Assembly (NCBI RefSeq): GCF_025359345.1
Contig: NZ_JANYGQ010000022.1
Coordinates: forward strand, 1-64,000
Direction: 5' to 3'
From: Mucilaginibacter sp.
Lineage (GTDB): Bacteria; Bacteroidota; Bacteroidia; Sphingobacteriales; Sphingobacteriaceae
DNA: 64,000 nucleotides
Within the stretch, counting starts at the first letter, position 1. Each line of letters opens with the position of its first letter. Positions 28,711 through 38,548 of this stretch are shown piece by piece. The notes beneath the pieces were generated by a model. It searched no databases, was not told the DNA's origin, and saw nothing but the letters and a program-made list of their open reading frames with translations. The translations under genes were made by a program, and so were the position numbers.

Positions 28711-31700
28711 TTAATTCAACACCGGCTGCACGTTCGTCAAACTAAAAATATCTGCCATTAAATCATCGCTTGGGTTTACTTTAAAGTTTTTGGAGGGCAG
28801 CTCAACCAACATGTTTTCTTCCCTGTCTTTTATCATAAACTTTAGCGTGCAGTTTTTAACCGGGTATTTTTGATTGTTGGTGTCTATAAGACCTTGCAAA
28901 TCGGCAAGCAGGCGGCTATTAAGGGCGTTCAGTTCCAGGCAAACGGTTAACGATTTGGTGAGCTTATCCCGCATTTCGGATAGCAGGCTCATTACTGTTA
29001 TCTTCATATCCCAGTTATCTTTCTGGCGGAATTTCTCTTCGATGATGCCGCGCAGGTGCAGGAAATAGCCATCCATCATCATGTTACGGAACTTCACATA
29101 GTCATCGCCAAACAGCGCAAACTCGTACGATTCGTTATAATCCTCCAAAACAAAGGTGCCGAATGGTTTGCCTGTTTTAGTCATTTTATGCTGAACGTTA
29201 CCTACAAGGCCGCCGATACATATCTCACCTTTGCGGCGCAGCGCGGCAAATTGAGCCATCAGTTCCTCGCCCCCTTCGCCTGAGCGGGCTTTCTGCATCA
29301 TCTTTAAATCGCTGATGGTACTGTTGCAAAAGCGGTCCAGCTCCACCTTGTAATTATCAAGCGGGTGCCCGGTAAGGTAAATACCGATCACATCCTTTTC
29401 GTATTTCAGCTTTTCAATCAATGGCCATTCCTCGGCTTCGGGCATAGCAGGCTCCGGAATATAAGAAGCTACTGACCCGCCAAACAACGACGATTGCGAG
29501 CTACTTTGGGTGTTCTGGTAATCGTTAGCATACTTTATCAAACGCTCCACCCCTGTTAACACACCATTTTCCGTCTTGGCAAAAAACTGGGCGCGGTTTA
29601 GCCCGAACTCGTCAAAGCCACCACCATAAACCAGGTTTTCGTACGATTTACGGTTAACGCTCCGGGTATTGCTTCGCTGCGCAAAATCGTATACCGATTT
29701 ATAGGGCCCGCGTTCGTTACGTTCTTCAATTATACTTTCAACAGCCTTGTCGCCCACGCCTTTAACACCAGTCAGTCCGAAACGTATCTGCCCTTTACTG
29801 TTAACGGCAAAAGCCATATCGCTTTCGTTAATATCCGGCCCTAAAACTTGTACACCCATACGGCGGCATTCCTCCATAAAAAAGGTGATCTTTTCCATGT
29901 TGTTCTGGTTATTTAAAACCGCCGCCATGTATTCAGATGGGTAATGCGCTTTAAGGTAGGCTGTTTGATAAGCCACAAACGCATAACAGGTGGAGTGCGA
30001 TTTATTGAACGCGTACTGGGCAAATGCCTTCCAGTCGGTCCAAATTTTGGTAAGCTTATCTTTGGGGTGACCCTTGGTAGCCGCCCCATCCATAAACTGG
30101 GACTCCATTTTGTTCAGTATCTCAATCTGCTTCTTACCCATTGCCTTACGCAAAACGTCGGCATCGCCCTTGCTGAAGCCTGCCAGTTTTTGCGATAAAA
30201 GCATCACCTGTTCCTGGTACACGGTAATACCGTAGGTTTCGCCCAGGTATTCCTCCATGTCGGGTAAATCGAAGGTAATCGGCTCACGACCATGCTTACG
30301 GCTGATGAAGTTGGGGATATACTCAATAGGGCCCGGGCGGTAAAGCGCGTTCATGGCAATTAAGTCCTCAAACTTATCTGGCTTTAAGTCGCGCAGGTAC
30401 ATTTGCATACCATCACTTTCAAACTGGAACGTGCCGTTGGTATCTCCGCGCTGGTACAGCTCAAAAGTATCCTTATCATCCAGCGGGATATAATCAATAT
30501 CAATAACAACACCGTGGTTCTGTTTGATCATCCGCAGGGCATCCTTCAAAATGGTAAGGGTCTTCAGTCCCAAAAAGTCCATCTTAATAACACCTGCATC
30601 TTCAATTACGCGACCATCGTACTGGGTAACCAGCAGGTCGGAATCCTTTGCTACGGCAACGGGAACAATATCTGTTAAATCGTAAGGGGCTATGATAATA
30701 CCCGCCGCATGCACGCCCGTGTTACGCACCGAGCCTTCCAGCTTTTCAGCTTCGCGCAATACCTGGGCACGCAGGTCGTTACCTTTTAGTATCTCTTTCA
30801 GCTCCGGCACCTGCTCAATGGCATCCTTTAGGGTGATACCCAAAGTATCCGGCACAAGCTTTTTAATGGCGTTCATTTCGGATAACGGCATATCCAGCAC
30901 ACGCCCCACGTCCTGTATACTGGTTCGCGCAGCCATGGAGCCATAGGTGATGATCTGCGCTACCTGGTTTTTACCGTATTTATCAACCACATAGTCAATA
31001 ACCTTCTGGCGGCCTGCATCATCAAAGTCCGTATCAATATCGGGCATCGACTTACGGTCGGGGTTCAAAAACCTCTCGAACAGGAGGTTGTACTTCATCG
31101 GGTCGATATTGGTGATGCCCGTGCAATACGCCACCACCGAACCGGCAGCAGAACCACGGCCCGGCCCGATAAATACACCCATATCCCTGCCAGCCCGTAT
31201 GAAGTCGGCTACAATAAGGAAGTACCCGGCAAATCCCATGGTACGGATAGTGAACAACTCAAAGTTGATACGCTCTTCCGTTTCGGCGTCGATATCGATA
31301 TAACGCTCTTTGGCGCCTTTGAAGGTTAAATCTTTAAGGTATTCCCACTGGTTAAGGGTATCCGCATCGGCAACGCTGTCGCCATGTATTTTAAATTCAG
31401 GGGGGATAACGTAGTTAGGTAGCAGGATATCGCGTTTAAGCTTCAGCACTTCTACCTTGTCTACAATCTCGTTAGTGTTATCAAGCGATTCCGGCACATC
31501 GTGAAACAGCTTGCCCATTTCGGCCTGCGTCTTAAAATAAAACTGGTCGTTAGGAAAACCGAAGCGATAGCCTTTGCCGCCTTCTTCGTCGGTTGCTATC
31601 GGCGTGCTTTGCATATCGCCGGTGTTTACGCAAAGCAAAATATCGTGTGCGTTTGAGTCCTGCTGATCCACGTAGTGCGAATCGTTAGAGCAGATCATCT

Positions 31701-32301
31701 TCACATTATACTTTTTGGCGAATTTCATCAGCACCGCATTCACCGTATTTTGTTCGGGGATGTCGTGGCGCTGCATCTCGATGTAGTAGTCTTCACCAAA
31801 CAGGTCGAGCCACCATTTGAATTCGATCTCGGCTTCTTCCTCTGTACCGCGTAAAATAGCCTGAGGGACCGATGCACCCAGGCAGCAGGTGGTAGCTATT
31901 AGGCCTTTATGATGTTTTAATATAAGTTCCTTATCAATCCGTGGCCACTTGCTGTAGAGCCCTTCCATGTAGCCCAGCGAGCAAAGTTTAACCAGGTTTT
32001 TATAGCCTTCGGGATTTTTGGCCAGCATCAGCTGGTGATAACGCTTGTCTTTTTTCTCTTTGGTAAACTGCTTTTTATGGCGGTCATCCACCACGTAAAA
32101 CTCACAACCAACAATGGGTTTCACGTTGTGTTTACCTGCCTCGGCGACAAATTTAAACACACCGAACATGTTACCATGGTCGGTAATGGCGAGGGCTTTC
32201 ATGCCATCGGCCGCTGCTTTTTTGTATAGTTTGGATATGTCGGCAGCCCCGTCGAGCAGTGAAAATTGGGTATGAACGTGTAAGTGAGAGAAATCGGGCA
32301 T
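28711..32301 (-). CDS. dnaE: DNA polymerase III subunit alpha
   Basis: DnaE is the replicative polymerase. The 1196 residues show the PHP domain at the start (FSHLHVHTQFSLLDGAADI), the polymerase palm with SMPDIDTDFDDAGRQ near 418, the fingers and helix-hairpin-helix region (KSHSTCYAFVAYQTAYLKAHYP), and a C-terminal OB fold (LVGNVQHKMTKTGKPFGTF). The window shows no partner subunit gene. The length is normal for the phylum's main DnaE. Confidence 0.97.
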   Translation of the reverse strand: MPDFSHLHVHTQFSLLDGAADISKLYKKAAADGMKALAITDHGNMFGVFKFVAEAGKHNVKPIVGCEFYVVDDRHKKQFTKEKKDKRYHQLMLAKNPEGYKNLVKLCSLGYMEGLYSKWPRIDKELILKHHKGLIATTCCLGASVPQAILRGTEEEAEIEFKWWLDLFGEDYYIEMQRHDIPEQNTVNAVLMKFAKKYNVKMICSNDSHYVDQQDSNAHDILLCVNTGDMQSTPIATDEEGGKGYRFGFPNDQFYFKTQAEMGKLFHDVPESLDNTNEIVDKVEVLKLKRDILLPNYVIPPEFKIHGDSVADADTLNQWEYLKDLTFKGAKERYIDIDAETEERINFELFTIRTMGFAGYFLIVADFIRAGRDMGVFIGPGRGSAAGSVVAYCTGITNIDPMKYNLLFERFLNPDRKSMPDIDTDFDDAGRQKVIDYVVDKYGKNQVAQIITYGSMAARTSIQDVGRVLDMPLSEMNAIKKLVPDTLGITLKDAIEQVPELKEILKGNDLRAQVLREAEKLEGSVRNTGVHAAGIIIAPYDLTDIVPVAVAKDSDLLVTQYDGRVIEDAGVIKMDFLGLKTLTILKDALRMIKQNHGVVIDIDYIPLDDKDTFELYQRGDTNGTFQFESDGMQMYLRDLKPDKFEDLIAMNALYRPGPIEYIPNFISRKHGREPITFDLPDMEEYLGETYGITVYQEQVMLLSQKLAGFSKGDADVLRKAMGKKQIEILNKMESQFMDGAATKGHPKDKLTKIWTDWKAFAQYAFNKSHSTCYAFVAYQTAYLKAHYPSEYMAAVLNNQNNMEKITFFMEECRRMGVQVLGPDINESDMAFAVNSKGQIRFGLTGVKGVGDKAVESIIEERNERGPYKSVYDFAQRSNTRSVNRKSYENLVYGGGFDEFGLNRAQFFAKTENGVLTGVERLIKYANDYQNTQSSSQSSLFGGSVASYIPEPAMPEAEEWPLIEKLKYEKDVIGIYLTGHPLDNYKVELDRFCNSTISDLKMMQKARSGEGGEELMAQFAALRRKGEICIGGLVGNVQHKMTKTGKPFGTFVLEDYNESYEFALFGDDYVKFRNMMMDGYFLHLRGIIEEKFRQKDNWDMKITVMSLLSEMRDKLTKSLTVCLELNALNSRLLADLQGLIDTNNQKYPVKNCTLKFMIKDREENMLVELPSKNFKVNPSDDLMADIFSLTNVQPVLN

Positions 32302-32419
32302 CGTCTATTCTTTTCCTGGTATGAAGATAGCAAAGTTAATGCTGAATGTCGGATTTCGGGTGTTCGATTTCGGATTTGTGGAAAAATTGGCTTGCGTTGA
32401 CAACTAAATTCTAATCCAT

Positions 32420-32540
32420 TGTCATTGCGAGCGCAGCGCGGCAACCGCGAACTTTACAGGGCGGCTAGAACGGTGTAGAACTATGCAGCCCGCTCTGTAA
32501 AGTTCGCGGTTGCCGCCCTCGTTCCTCGCTCGCAATGACA
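32420..32540. repeat. Palindromic element related to family G
   Basis: The ends TGTCATTGCGAGCG and CGCTCGCAATGACA are exact complements. The inner arms GGCAACCGCGAACTTTACAG and CTGTAAAGTTCGCGGTTGCC are also exact. Only the first 11 bases match the family G ends. It lies inside the composite element. Confidence 0.8.
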
Positions 32541-32557
32541 AATTTTGAGAGAGTCCG

Positions 32558-32607
32558 GGTGTCCGGCCGTCCACTACCGACGCGTCTTCACCGGACGGAC
32601 GGACACC
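32558..32607. repeat. Palindrome, family I
   Basis: GGTGTCCGGCCGTCC pairs with GGACGGACGGACACC with a single mismatch. It is the third copy of the family. Confidence 0.8.
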
Positions 32608-32647
32608 TAATAAACACGAAATCGAAAACCCGACATCCGAAATCAAA

Positions 32648-34900
32648 TTACTTCCCGTTCAAATTCACCTCCGCATTTTTTCCTTTCAAATTCTTCTCCA
32701 AAAACTGGAAGCTTACATTTTGTATTAGCTTATAGCTTTCCCAGTTGTATGCTGCGCCATGTGCGCCTGGCGGATAGATACGTAGTTCTGCGTCTTTACC
32801 GGCATTGGTTAAAGCGGTTAACAATTGCATGGTATTGGCCGGGTGCACGTTATCGTCGCTCATGGAATGTATCAGTAACAAGTGATCCTGCAGGTTTTTT
32901 GCATAGCCGATAACTGAACTGGCTTTGTAGCCTTCCTCGTTTTCGTTTAACGGGGCCATGTACCGCTCGGTATAAACATCGTCATACAAACGCCAGTCGG
33001 TAACCGGGGAGTTGGCTATGCCCACTTTAAACACACCGGGATGAGTAAGCAATGTGTAAGTTGTGCTGAAACCGCCATAGCTGGTGCCCATAATTGCCAT
33101 GTTATTGGGATCAACTATGCCTTTGCCTACCAGGAATTTAGCCAGGTCGACAAAGTCGCTGCTTTCCAGTTTGCCAAGTTGTTTGTATACCGATTTCATA
33201 AATGCACTGCCATAATTGGCTATACCTCGGTTGTTTACATTGGCAACGATGTAGCCGTTTTGTGCCAGCCACTGCGCCCAGGTATCGGTTGCAAAATTGT
33301 CAAATATATCATGCGACTCCGGGCCACCATAAACAGTCATCACCAGCGGATATTTTTTATTCGGATCGTAGTTAAAGGGTTTGATATAATAGCCATCCAG
33401 CCGGGTACCATCGCTCGCAGCAAATTCAAACTGCTCCTGCGGCGAGTAGGCATGCGTTTTTACAAATTCATCAACAGCCTGGTTATCTTCCAGCATTTTC
33501 AACACTTTGCCTTTGTCATCATCCAGGGCTACGTGCGTAGGCGTAGTTTTATTGCTGTAAGTATCTAAAAAATATTTTGTGTTAGGCGACATATTGATAT
33601 CGTGATAGCCACTCACCGTTGATAGTTTTTTCTTGCTACTGCCGTCAAAATTAATCGTCCAAAGCTCCTGATTTAACCCACCGGTTTCGGCAGAGAGATA
33701 GTATATTTTCTTTGCTTCCGCATCAATACCCGTAACCTTTATCATATCCCAATTGCCGCTGGTTACCTGGTTTATCTGCTTACCATCGTAACCGTAACGA
33801 TAAATATGGTAATACCCCGAACGGTCAGACACCCAGAAAAACTCTTTCGATTTCTCGGGGAAGTAGATCATATCATTCACATTGGTGTAAAAGTTGAAGA
33901 TTGCTACCCAGGTTTTGTTTTGCTCTTCCAGCACTACATGGTGTTCCCCCGTTTTCACATTAAAAAAATACAGCTTCATGTGGTTTTGTGCGCGATTAAG
34001 CGTCATCAGTGCGATGACATCGGGCGTACTTGTCCAGTATATTCGGGGGATATAAAAATCGCCTGTCTCATCGGGCGTTAACCAAACCTTTTTGCCCGAT
34101 TCCACATCAACCACGCCAATTTTAACCGATGGGTTAGGGTCGCCAACCTGCGGGATGGAGATATGTACCTGGTCGGGATGCATGCCCTCAAAATTGCTCA
34201 TCTGGAAATCAGGTACCTTACGCTCATCAAATTGCCAAAAAGCCAGGTACTTATTATCCGGCGACCAGTTCCATGCCTGTGCCTGGCCAAACTCTTCCTC
34301 GTAAACCCAATCGTAGTGGCCGTTAAAGGTGCCGTGTTCGTCGGTTTGGTCGTTGGTAAGCTGGGTTTCTTTTGCTGTCGCGAAATTATAGACGAACATG
34401 TTGCCATTGCGCTCCATGCCTACCTTTGAGCCATCGGGCGATAATTCTGCCGAACGGGCATCCTTTGCCGCCTGCTTTAATTGCTTGCTGCCGATATCAT
34501 AAATAAAGTAATCAGCTATACCCGACCTGCGGTAAATGGGCCTGAAATTGGCTTTGAAAACCAAATGCTTCGAATCATGCGACCATTGGAACGACTCATA
34601 ATTAAAATCTTCATTTGTGCCCGGCAACTTCAGCCCTTTGTTGGTGAATACCAGCTCATCCTTTTGCGTGCGGGCATCCATCGAGCGGATCTCATCATTA
34701 TTGATAAACGAGTATTTATTGCCGCCATCGGTCCAGTTAACGCTTTGCGGACCCGGGTTACCGGATAGCTTACCGGCAGATTGCAGGGCATCTTCTAAAC
34801 TTGTATACAATGTTTTGTTTTGAGCCAGTGCACCAAACGGCAGCAACAGGCAAAGCGCAAGCGGGGTAATTATACTAACACGCAGGTATTTGAATTTCAT
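32648..34900 (-). CDS. Dipeptidyl peptidase IV-type S9 peptidase, secreted
   Basis: The 750 residues begin with a signal peptide (MKFKYLRVSIITPLALCLLL, cleavage near FGALAQ). The ATG at 34900 is preferred over an earlier in-frame codon. An N-terminal propeller (DPPIV_N, with DYIFYDIGSKQL-type and QAWNWSPDNKYLAFWQFDE) is followed by the alpha/beta hydrolase domain. The nucleophile is in GTSYGGFST near 620, with Asp in SDDNVHPANT and His in GAHGAAY. It would cut dipeptides after Pro or Ala in the periplasm or outside. Confidence 0.92.
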   Translation of the reverse strand: MKFKYLRVSIITPLALCLLLPFGALAQNKTLYTSLEDALQSAGKLSGNPGPQSVNWTDGGNKYSFINNDEIRSMDARTQKDELVFTNKGLKLPGTNEDFNYESFQWSHDSKHLVFKANFRPIYRRSGIADYFIYDIGSKQLKQAAKDARSAELSPDGSKVGMERNGNMFVYNFATAKETQLTNDQTDEHGTFNGHYDWVYEEEFGQAQAWNWSPDNKYLAFWQFDERKVPDFQMSNFEGMHPDQVHISIPQVGDPNPSVKIGVVDVESGKKVWLTPDETGDFYIPRIYWTSTPDVIALMTLNRAQNHMKLYFFNVKTGEHHVVLEEQNKTWVAIFNFYTNVNDMIYFPEKSKEFFWVSDRSGYYHIYRYGYDGKQINQVTSGNWDMIKVTGIDAEAKKIYYLSAETGGLNQELWTINFDGSSKKKLSTVSGYHDINMSPNTKYFLDTYSNKTTPTHVALDDDKGKVLKMLEDNQAVDEFVKTHAYSPQEQFEFAASDGTRLDGYYIKPFNYDPNKKYPLVMTVYGGPESHDIFDNFATDTWAQWLAQNGYIVANVNNRGIANYGSAFMKSVYKQLGKLESSDFVDLAKFLVGKGIVDPNNMAIMGTSYGGFSTTYTLLTHPGVFKVGIANSPVTDWRLYDDVYTERYMAPLNENEEGYKASSVIGYAKNLQDHLLLIHSMSDDNVHPANTMQLLTALTNAGKDAELRIYPPGAHGAAYNWESYKLIQNVSFQFLEKNLKGKNAEVNLNGK

Positions 34901-34945
34901 AAAATGGAATTGGGGTTTTAAGCGCTTAAAGCTAAGGGGAAAAGA

Positions 34946-35077
34946 GGTCAGAATCAAGAGGCAAGAAAACAAGAGTCAAGAACGAAGAGACAAGAACCAA
35001 GACGAAAAATAGAACTGCGATTGGCGATTCTCTCCTGGCTCGTGATTCTTGGTTCTTGATTCTCAAAATCTTGCCTC
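34946..35077. repeat. Intergenic palindrome, family D
   Basis: AATCAAGAGGCAAGAAAACA and AAGAACCAAGAC words on the left are mirrored by GATTCTTGGTTCTTGATTCT on the right. It lies between the divergent S9 peptidase and thioesterase genes and could overlap their promoters. Confidence 0.65.
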
Positions 35078-35095
35078 AAAACGTATCTTTGCCCC

Positions 35096-35620
35096 ATGAA
35101 AGGAAAATCGCCCAAAGAATCGTATACCATTATGAATGAGCTGGTATTGCCCAATGATACCAACACACTGAACAACTTAATGGGCGGGCGCCTGCTGCAC
35201 TGGATGGATATTGCGGCGGCTATTGCTGCGCAAAAACATTGCAACCGCATTGTGGTAACAGCGTCTGTCGACAATGTTTCTTTCAAGCATTCTATTAAGC
35301 TGGGCGATGTGATAACCATCGAGGCCAAGGTTTCCCGGGCGTTCAACACCTCGGTTGAGGTGAGGCTTGATGTGTGGGCCGAAAATATCCCATCGGGTAA
35401 CCGTTATAAAAGCAACGAGGCCTTTTACACCTTTGTGGCGCTCGACCAAAATAACCTCACCATACCTGTACCCGAACTGATACCCGAAACCCCCGAAGAA
35501 ATGGTTTTATTTGAAGGCGCCCTGCGCCGTCGCCAGCTGCGTTTAATACTCGGCGGTAAAATGAAACCTGATGATGCTACAGAGTTGAAGGCGTTGTTTT
35601 TTGGGGAAAGTAACGGGTAG
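35096..35620 (+). CDS. Acyl-CoA thioesterase (hotdog fold, YciA/BACH type)
   Basis: The 174 residues form a single hotdog domain. Motifs are NTLNNLMGGRLLHWMDIAAA with the catalytic region near 25-45, VDNVSFKHSIKLGDV and FNTSVEVRLDVWAEN. These enzymes hydrolyse acyl-CoA to free acid and CoA; chain preference is not evident. It starts with ATG and ends close to the family G palindrome at 35640. Confidence 0.9.
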   Translation: MKGKSPKESYTIMNELVLPNDTNTLNNLMGGRLLHWMDIAAAIAAQKHCNRIVVTASVDNVSFKHSIKLGDVITIEAKVSRAFNTSVEVRLDVWAENIPSGNRYKSNEAFYTFVALDQNNLTIPVPELIPETPEEMVLFEGALRRRQLRLILGGKMKPDDATELKALFFGESNG

Positions 35621-35639
35621 CACCCAAATCTAAAAAAAA

Positions 35640-35785
35640 CGTCATTGCGAGGAACGAAGCAACCTCTGCACAAGCAAATCAAGGAGCAAAATCTTTGTGG
35701 AGACCTATCAGCCGCTGCAAGGTCACCATCAACTTGAGGTTCATGACTGTCCTATGTAGAGGTTGCTTCGTTCCTCGCAATGACG
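35640..35785. repeat. Palindromic element, family G, 146 bp
   Basis: Ends CGTCATTGCGAGGAACGAAG and their exact complement; the inner words AGACCTATCAGCCGC and AAGGTCACC match the first copy, same orientation as at 23532. It lies past the thioesterase stop and before the convergent GHL10 gene. Confidence 0.87.
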
Positions 35786-35818
35786 CTTGCATAGTACGCT
35801 CGCTATCAGAACATTAGT

Positions 35819-36901
35819 TTACGCGTGTTTCTGAACTAGTTCCGACCTCAAAATCTCCAACACCCCCGGCGTTACATTCCCAAAAAACGAAACCCCGTGT
35901 GCGCCGTTCTTAAATGCTAACTGCACACCCTGCCTTATTTCCTCATCGTTTTTAAAATCGGATAAATACAAACCGGCATACAGCGGGAAAGCCCCTGCTA
36001 AAAAGTGAACACCCTCTGCAACGGCATCGCCTATCCAGGTTACTTTTTCTTTGTAAAAGCCGTGGTATATCATGGGGCAAACACCGTCGAGCTTCCAGTC
36101 TGTCCAGTCCTGCCGTACGTTGCGGCGGGCAATTTCGGGGGTTGGGAACACGGCTGCAGTGATTACTTTTTTATGCTGATTGGCAATATTCGACAGGCTG
36201 TTTACCACCCTGCTGATATTATTGTACCTGAACAACCGCCACGACAAACTAGCCTCAGGAAACTGTATATCAGCCAGCTCCGTTCCGTACTGCTCCTTAA
36301 ATTTGGCGCGGCACACTTCGCAGTAGCAGTAATCATACTCGGGAAGCTCTTTGGTTTGCTCAATTTTATACTTGTCCCACAGGTTTACGGGCAGTACCAC
36401 ATCACAGTAGCGCACATAATCAAGGTGGATGCCGTCGATATAATCTTTATCCAAAATATCGGTTACCTGCTGCTCCAGGTACTGCTGCACCTCGGGGCGC
36501 GAAGGGCAAAGCCAGCGGTAATAATTTACATAAGGCGGCTTATCGGCACACGAATCGCCATTGCGGTTTTTGCTGTACCAATCAGGGTGGATGGTAATCA
36601 GTTCGGCGCGGTTAAAGGTCCACATCCAGCGGTGGGCTTCAAGTCCGTAGGCCTTTGCAGCGCGGAAATGCCTTTCGCTATCAGCCTCGAACAAAATGCC
36701 GGTTATGCCGGCGGTTTTGTAGCTGGTATAGCGGGTGGCCAATTCGTCGTCGGTATCTTTTTGGTTGGGGTTTGTCCATACCCAGTTTTTAATTTTTTTA
36801 TGCTTTGCACCGGCAACAACCGTAGCAGCCGAACTTTTTAAAGGCAATTGCGATGCTACACCTGCGAGCAGGCCGGCTTTTATAAAATCGCGTTTATTCA
36901 T
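35819..36901 (-). CDS. GHL10-type glycoside hydrolase-like protein, exported
   Basis: The 360 residues start with a Sec-type or weak Tat-like signal (MNKRDFIKAGLLAGVASQ). The TIM-barrel family 10-like glycosyl hydrolase fold follows (GHL10). The motif IDGIHLDYVRYCDV near 138-150 holds the conserved Asp/Arg of the family. Substrate is unknown for this group. It overlaps the CBM9 protein gene by 8 bases, so the two are probably one operon acting on a carbohydrate outside the cytoplasm. Confidence 0.82.
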   Translation of the reverse strand: MNKRDFIKAGLLAGVASQLPLKSSAATVVAGAKHKKIKNWVWTNPNQKDTDDELATRYTSYKTAGITGILFEADSERHFRAAKAYGLEAHRWMWTFNRAELITIHPDWYSKNRNGDSCADKPPYVNYYRWLCPSRPEVQQYLEQQVTDILDKDYIDGIHLDYVRYCDVVLPVNLWDKYKIEQTKELPEYDYCYCEVCRAKFKEQYGTELADIQFPEASLSWRLFRYNNISRVVNSLSNIANQHKKVITAAVFPTPEIARRNVRQDWTDWKLDGVCPMIYHGFYKEKVTWIGDAVAEGVHFLAGAFPLYAGLYLSDFKNDEEIRQGVQLAFKNGAHGVSFFGNVTPGVLEILRSELVQKHA

Positions 36902-38024
36902 AGTGTTGCGGGGCTAAAATGGTTACAAACCCGTCCTGGTTAATGGTATAGGTTATGTTGTCTTTTTTGTCGGTAATAAGGACTATGTACTGGTGCGGCG
37001 TGGCCTCTATTTTCAGCTCGTTCGCGTTGCCGGTAACTACTGCATCGGGGCTGATGTCCAAATCTTTTAACGATAGCGCATACCCCCCATGGTCCCTAAC
37101 CCAGTCCCTTTGCTTATAGTAAACCAGCCACAGGTATTGTTTTTGCAGTTCGGGATAAGGAACTACATATTGTGCATCGCCTGCAGCGTTTTTTGTAAAC
37201 TGCAGGTAACCCCAGCGTTCCGGGTAATGCATGTTTATCACGCCCTGCGGGCTCCATACCCAGTTATGCTCGGGCAGGTTGCGGCCGGTGGCATCCTTTA
37301 GCTTTTCGTATTTGCCACCTGCAACTTTGGTATCCCATTCCACGCGCGAAAAATTGATGCGCCACACTGTGCCTTCCTTTATAGGCTGTCTCCTGTCGCC
37401 GATGGCAAGCGTTTTAAACGGTATGGCCATCTCCATCGTCCAGCCTTTATCGGTATCCGAGGGGTCGTTCAATGTGCCCTGCACTTTTACGGCCGATCGC
37501 ATACCCTTTGCATCCCAGCTGCTAAGCGGCCTGCCCTGGTTGCGGTACGGTTTATCCAAAAATAAATCGAAAATGGTGTTAATTGGGTTGCATTCAATCT
37601 CGAAATATCGGTGGGTAGTGTTATTTGGGTCGATAAAAAGCTCCACATCATTATCCTGGAAAACTATGTCATCATGCTTTTTAAGGTAGGCCCAAACGTT
37701 AGGGTCGCTAACCTGCGCGGCAATATACAGGCAGGTATCGTCCCACAGCATTTTGATATCGGTTTTCAGCGGCGGATTGGGTTTCAGGTTGCCTTCTATA
37801 TCCACAAAATCATCCGTCCATTTGGCCTGCTGCCAGGCGGCATCGGTAATATCACCATCAATAACCGGGGCGGTTTTTGTATAGCCCACCACGTAGCTTT
37901 TTGGTAGCGACATTAAGTTTTCAAGGCCCTTAAATTGTGGCTGTGCCAATGCGGCCGTTGCCGAAAACAGCAATAGCGTAGCAAATATCAATTTTGCATA
38001 GCCGGCGGGTAAGCTTTTATACAT
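36894..38024 (-). CDS. Carbohydrate-binding CBM9-like secreted protein
   Basis: The 376 residues begin with a signal peptide (to about residue 28, FSATAALAQPQ). The CBM9-like domain spans roughly 50-270: APVIDGDITDAAWQQAKWTD, then DIVFQDNDVELFIDPNNTTH and MEMAIPFKTLAIG. In xylanases this module binds sugar chain ends, and stand-alone forms are common in Bacteroidota. It is upstream of the GHL10 gene with overlapping ends. The C-terminal 70 residues are not recognised. Confidence 0.85.
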   Translation of the reverse strand: MYKSLPAGYAKLIFATLLLFSATAALAQPQFKGLENLMSLPKSYVVGYTKTAPVIDGDITDAAWQQAKWTDDFVDIEGNLKPNPPLKTDIKMLWDDTCLYIAAQVSDPNVWAYLKKHDDIVFQDNDVELFIDPNNTTHRYFEIECNPINTIFDLFLDKPYRNQGRPLSSWDAKGMRSAVKVQGTLNDPSDTDKGWTMEMAIPFKTLAIGDRRQPIKEGTVWRINFSRVEWDTKVAGGKYEKLKDATGRNLPEHNWVWSPQGVINMHYPERWGYLQFTKNAAGDAQYVVPYPELQKQYLWLVYYKQRDWVRDHGGYALSLKDLDISPDAVVTGNANELKIEATPHQYIVLITDKKDNITYTINQDGFVTILAPQHYE

Positions 38025-38028
38025 CTTC

Positions 38029-38436
38029 TTAGCGGCTACCTAATTCAACGATCCGGTCGAACTCTTCGCGCTTCATGCCCATTACGCTCAGGCGACCCTG
38101 GCGAACCAGGCCCACATCCTTCAGGCGCTCATCGGCTTTTATGGTTTCGAGGGTTACGGGGGTTTTCAGGGTTTCGTGGGGTACAAGGTCTACCACCAGC
38201 CAGTTCGGGTCGGTGGTAGTGGGGTCCTGGTAGGCGGTTTTGGCTACTTTGGCAATGCCGACAACCTCCTTGCCCTCATTGCTGTGGTAAAATAATACCA
38301 GGTCGCCTTCCTTCATTTCGCGCAGGTTGTTGCGTGCCTGGTAGTTGCGCACGCCATCCCAAAAGGTATGGCCCTCCTGGTTAAATTTTTCCCAACTGTA
38401 TTTATGTGGTTCTGATTTTACAAGCCAATAGTTCAT
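38029..38436 (-). CDS. EVE domain protein
   Basis: EVE domains have a PUA-like fold and are thought to bind modified bases in nucleic acid. The 135 residues from the ATG at 38436 (MNYWLVKSEP) are a complete EVE domain: KYSWEKFNQEGHTFWDGVRN, NNLREMKEGDLVLFYHSN, then VGIAKVAKTAY. An upstream frame is out of family and rejected. It overlaps nothing and ends 5 bases before the CBM9 gene on the same strand. Confidence 0.9.
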   Translation of the reverse strand: MNYWLVKSEPHKYSWEKFNQEGHTFWDGVRNYQARNNLREMKEGDLVLFYHSNEGKEVVGIAKVAKTAYQDPTTTDPNWLVVDLVPHETLKTPVTLETIKADERLKDVGLVRQGRLSVMGMKREEFDRIVELGSR

Positions 38437-38548
38437 GTCAAAAGGTTTTTGCCAAATGTAATGAAATTGGGGAAAATGGGAAGCGGATGTGGGAATTTGA
38501 GGGGGTGATGTAGGGGTAAGTTTTATGTTACTTTGCAGCCTGAAACCA

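Larger units (their letters stand above)
32347..32644. repeat. Composite palindrome: family B ends around family G-like and family I elements
   Basis: The outer arms TGTCGGATTTCGGGTGTTCG and the complementary words at 32617-32644 are family B. Between them lie the two other palindromes at 32420-32540 and 32558-32607. The nest occupies the gap between dnaE and the peptidase gene, suggesting insertion of one element into another. Confidence 0.7.

Noticed and set aside
33041..33568. 175-codon plus-strand frame inside the S9 peptidase gene
   Set aside because: It is antisense to the catalytic domain and lacks any family motif.
36005..36841. 278-codon open frame on the plus strand
   Set aside because: It lies fully antisense to the GHL10 gene, whose frame has a signal peptide and family motifs; the long open frame is a composition effect.
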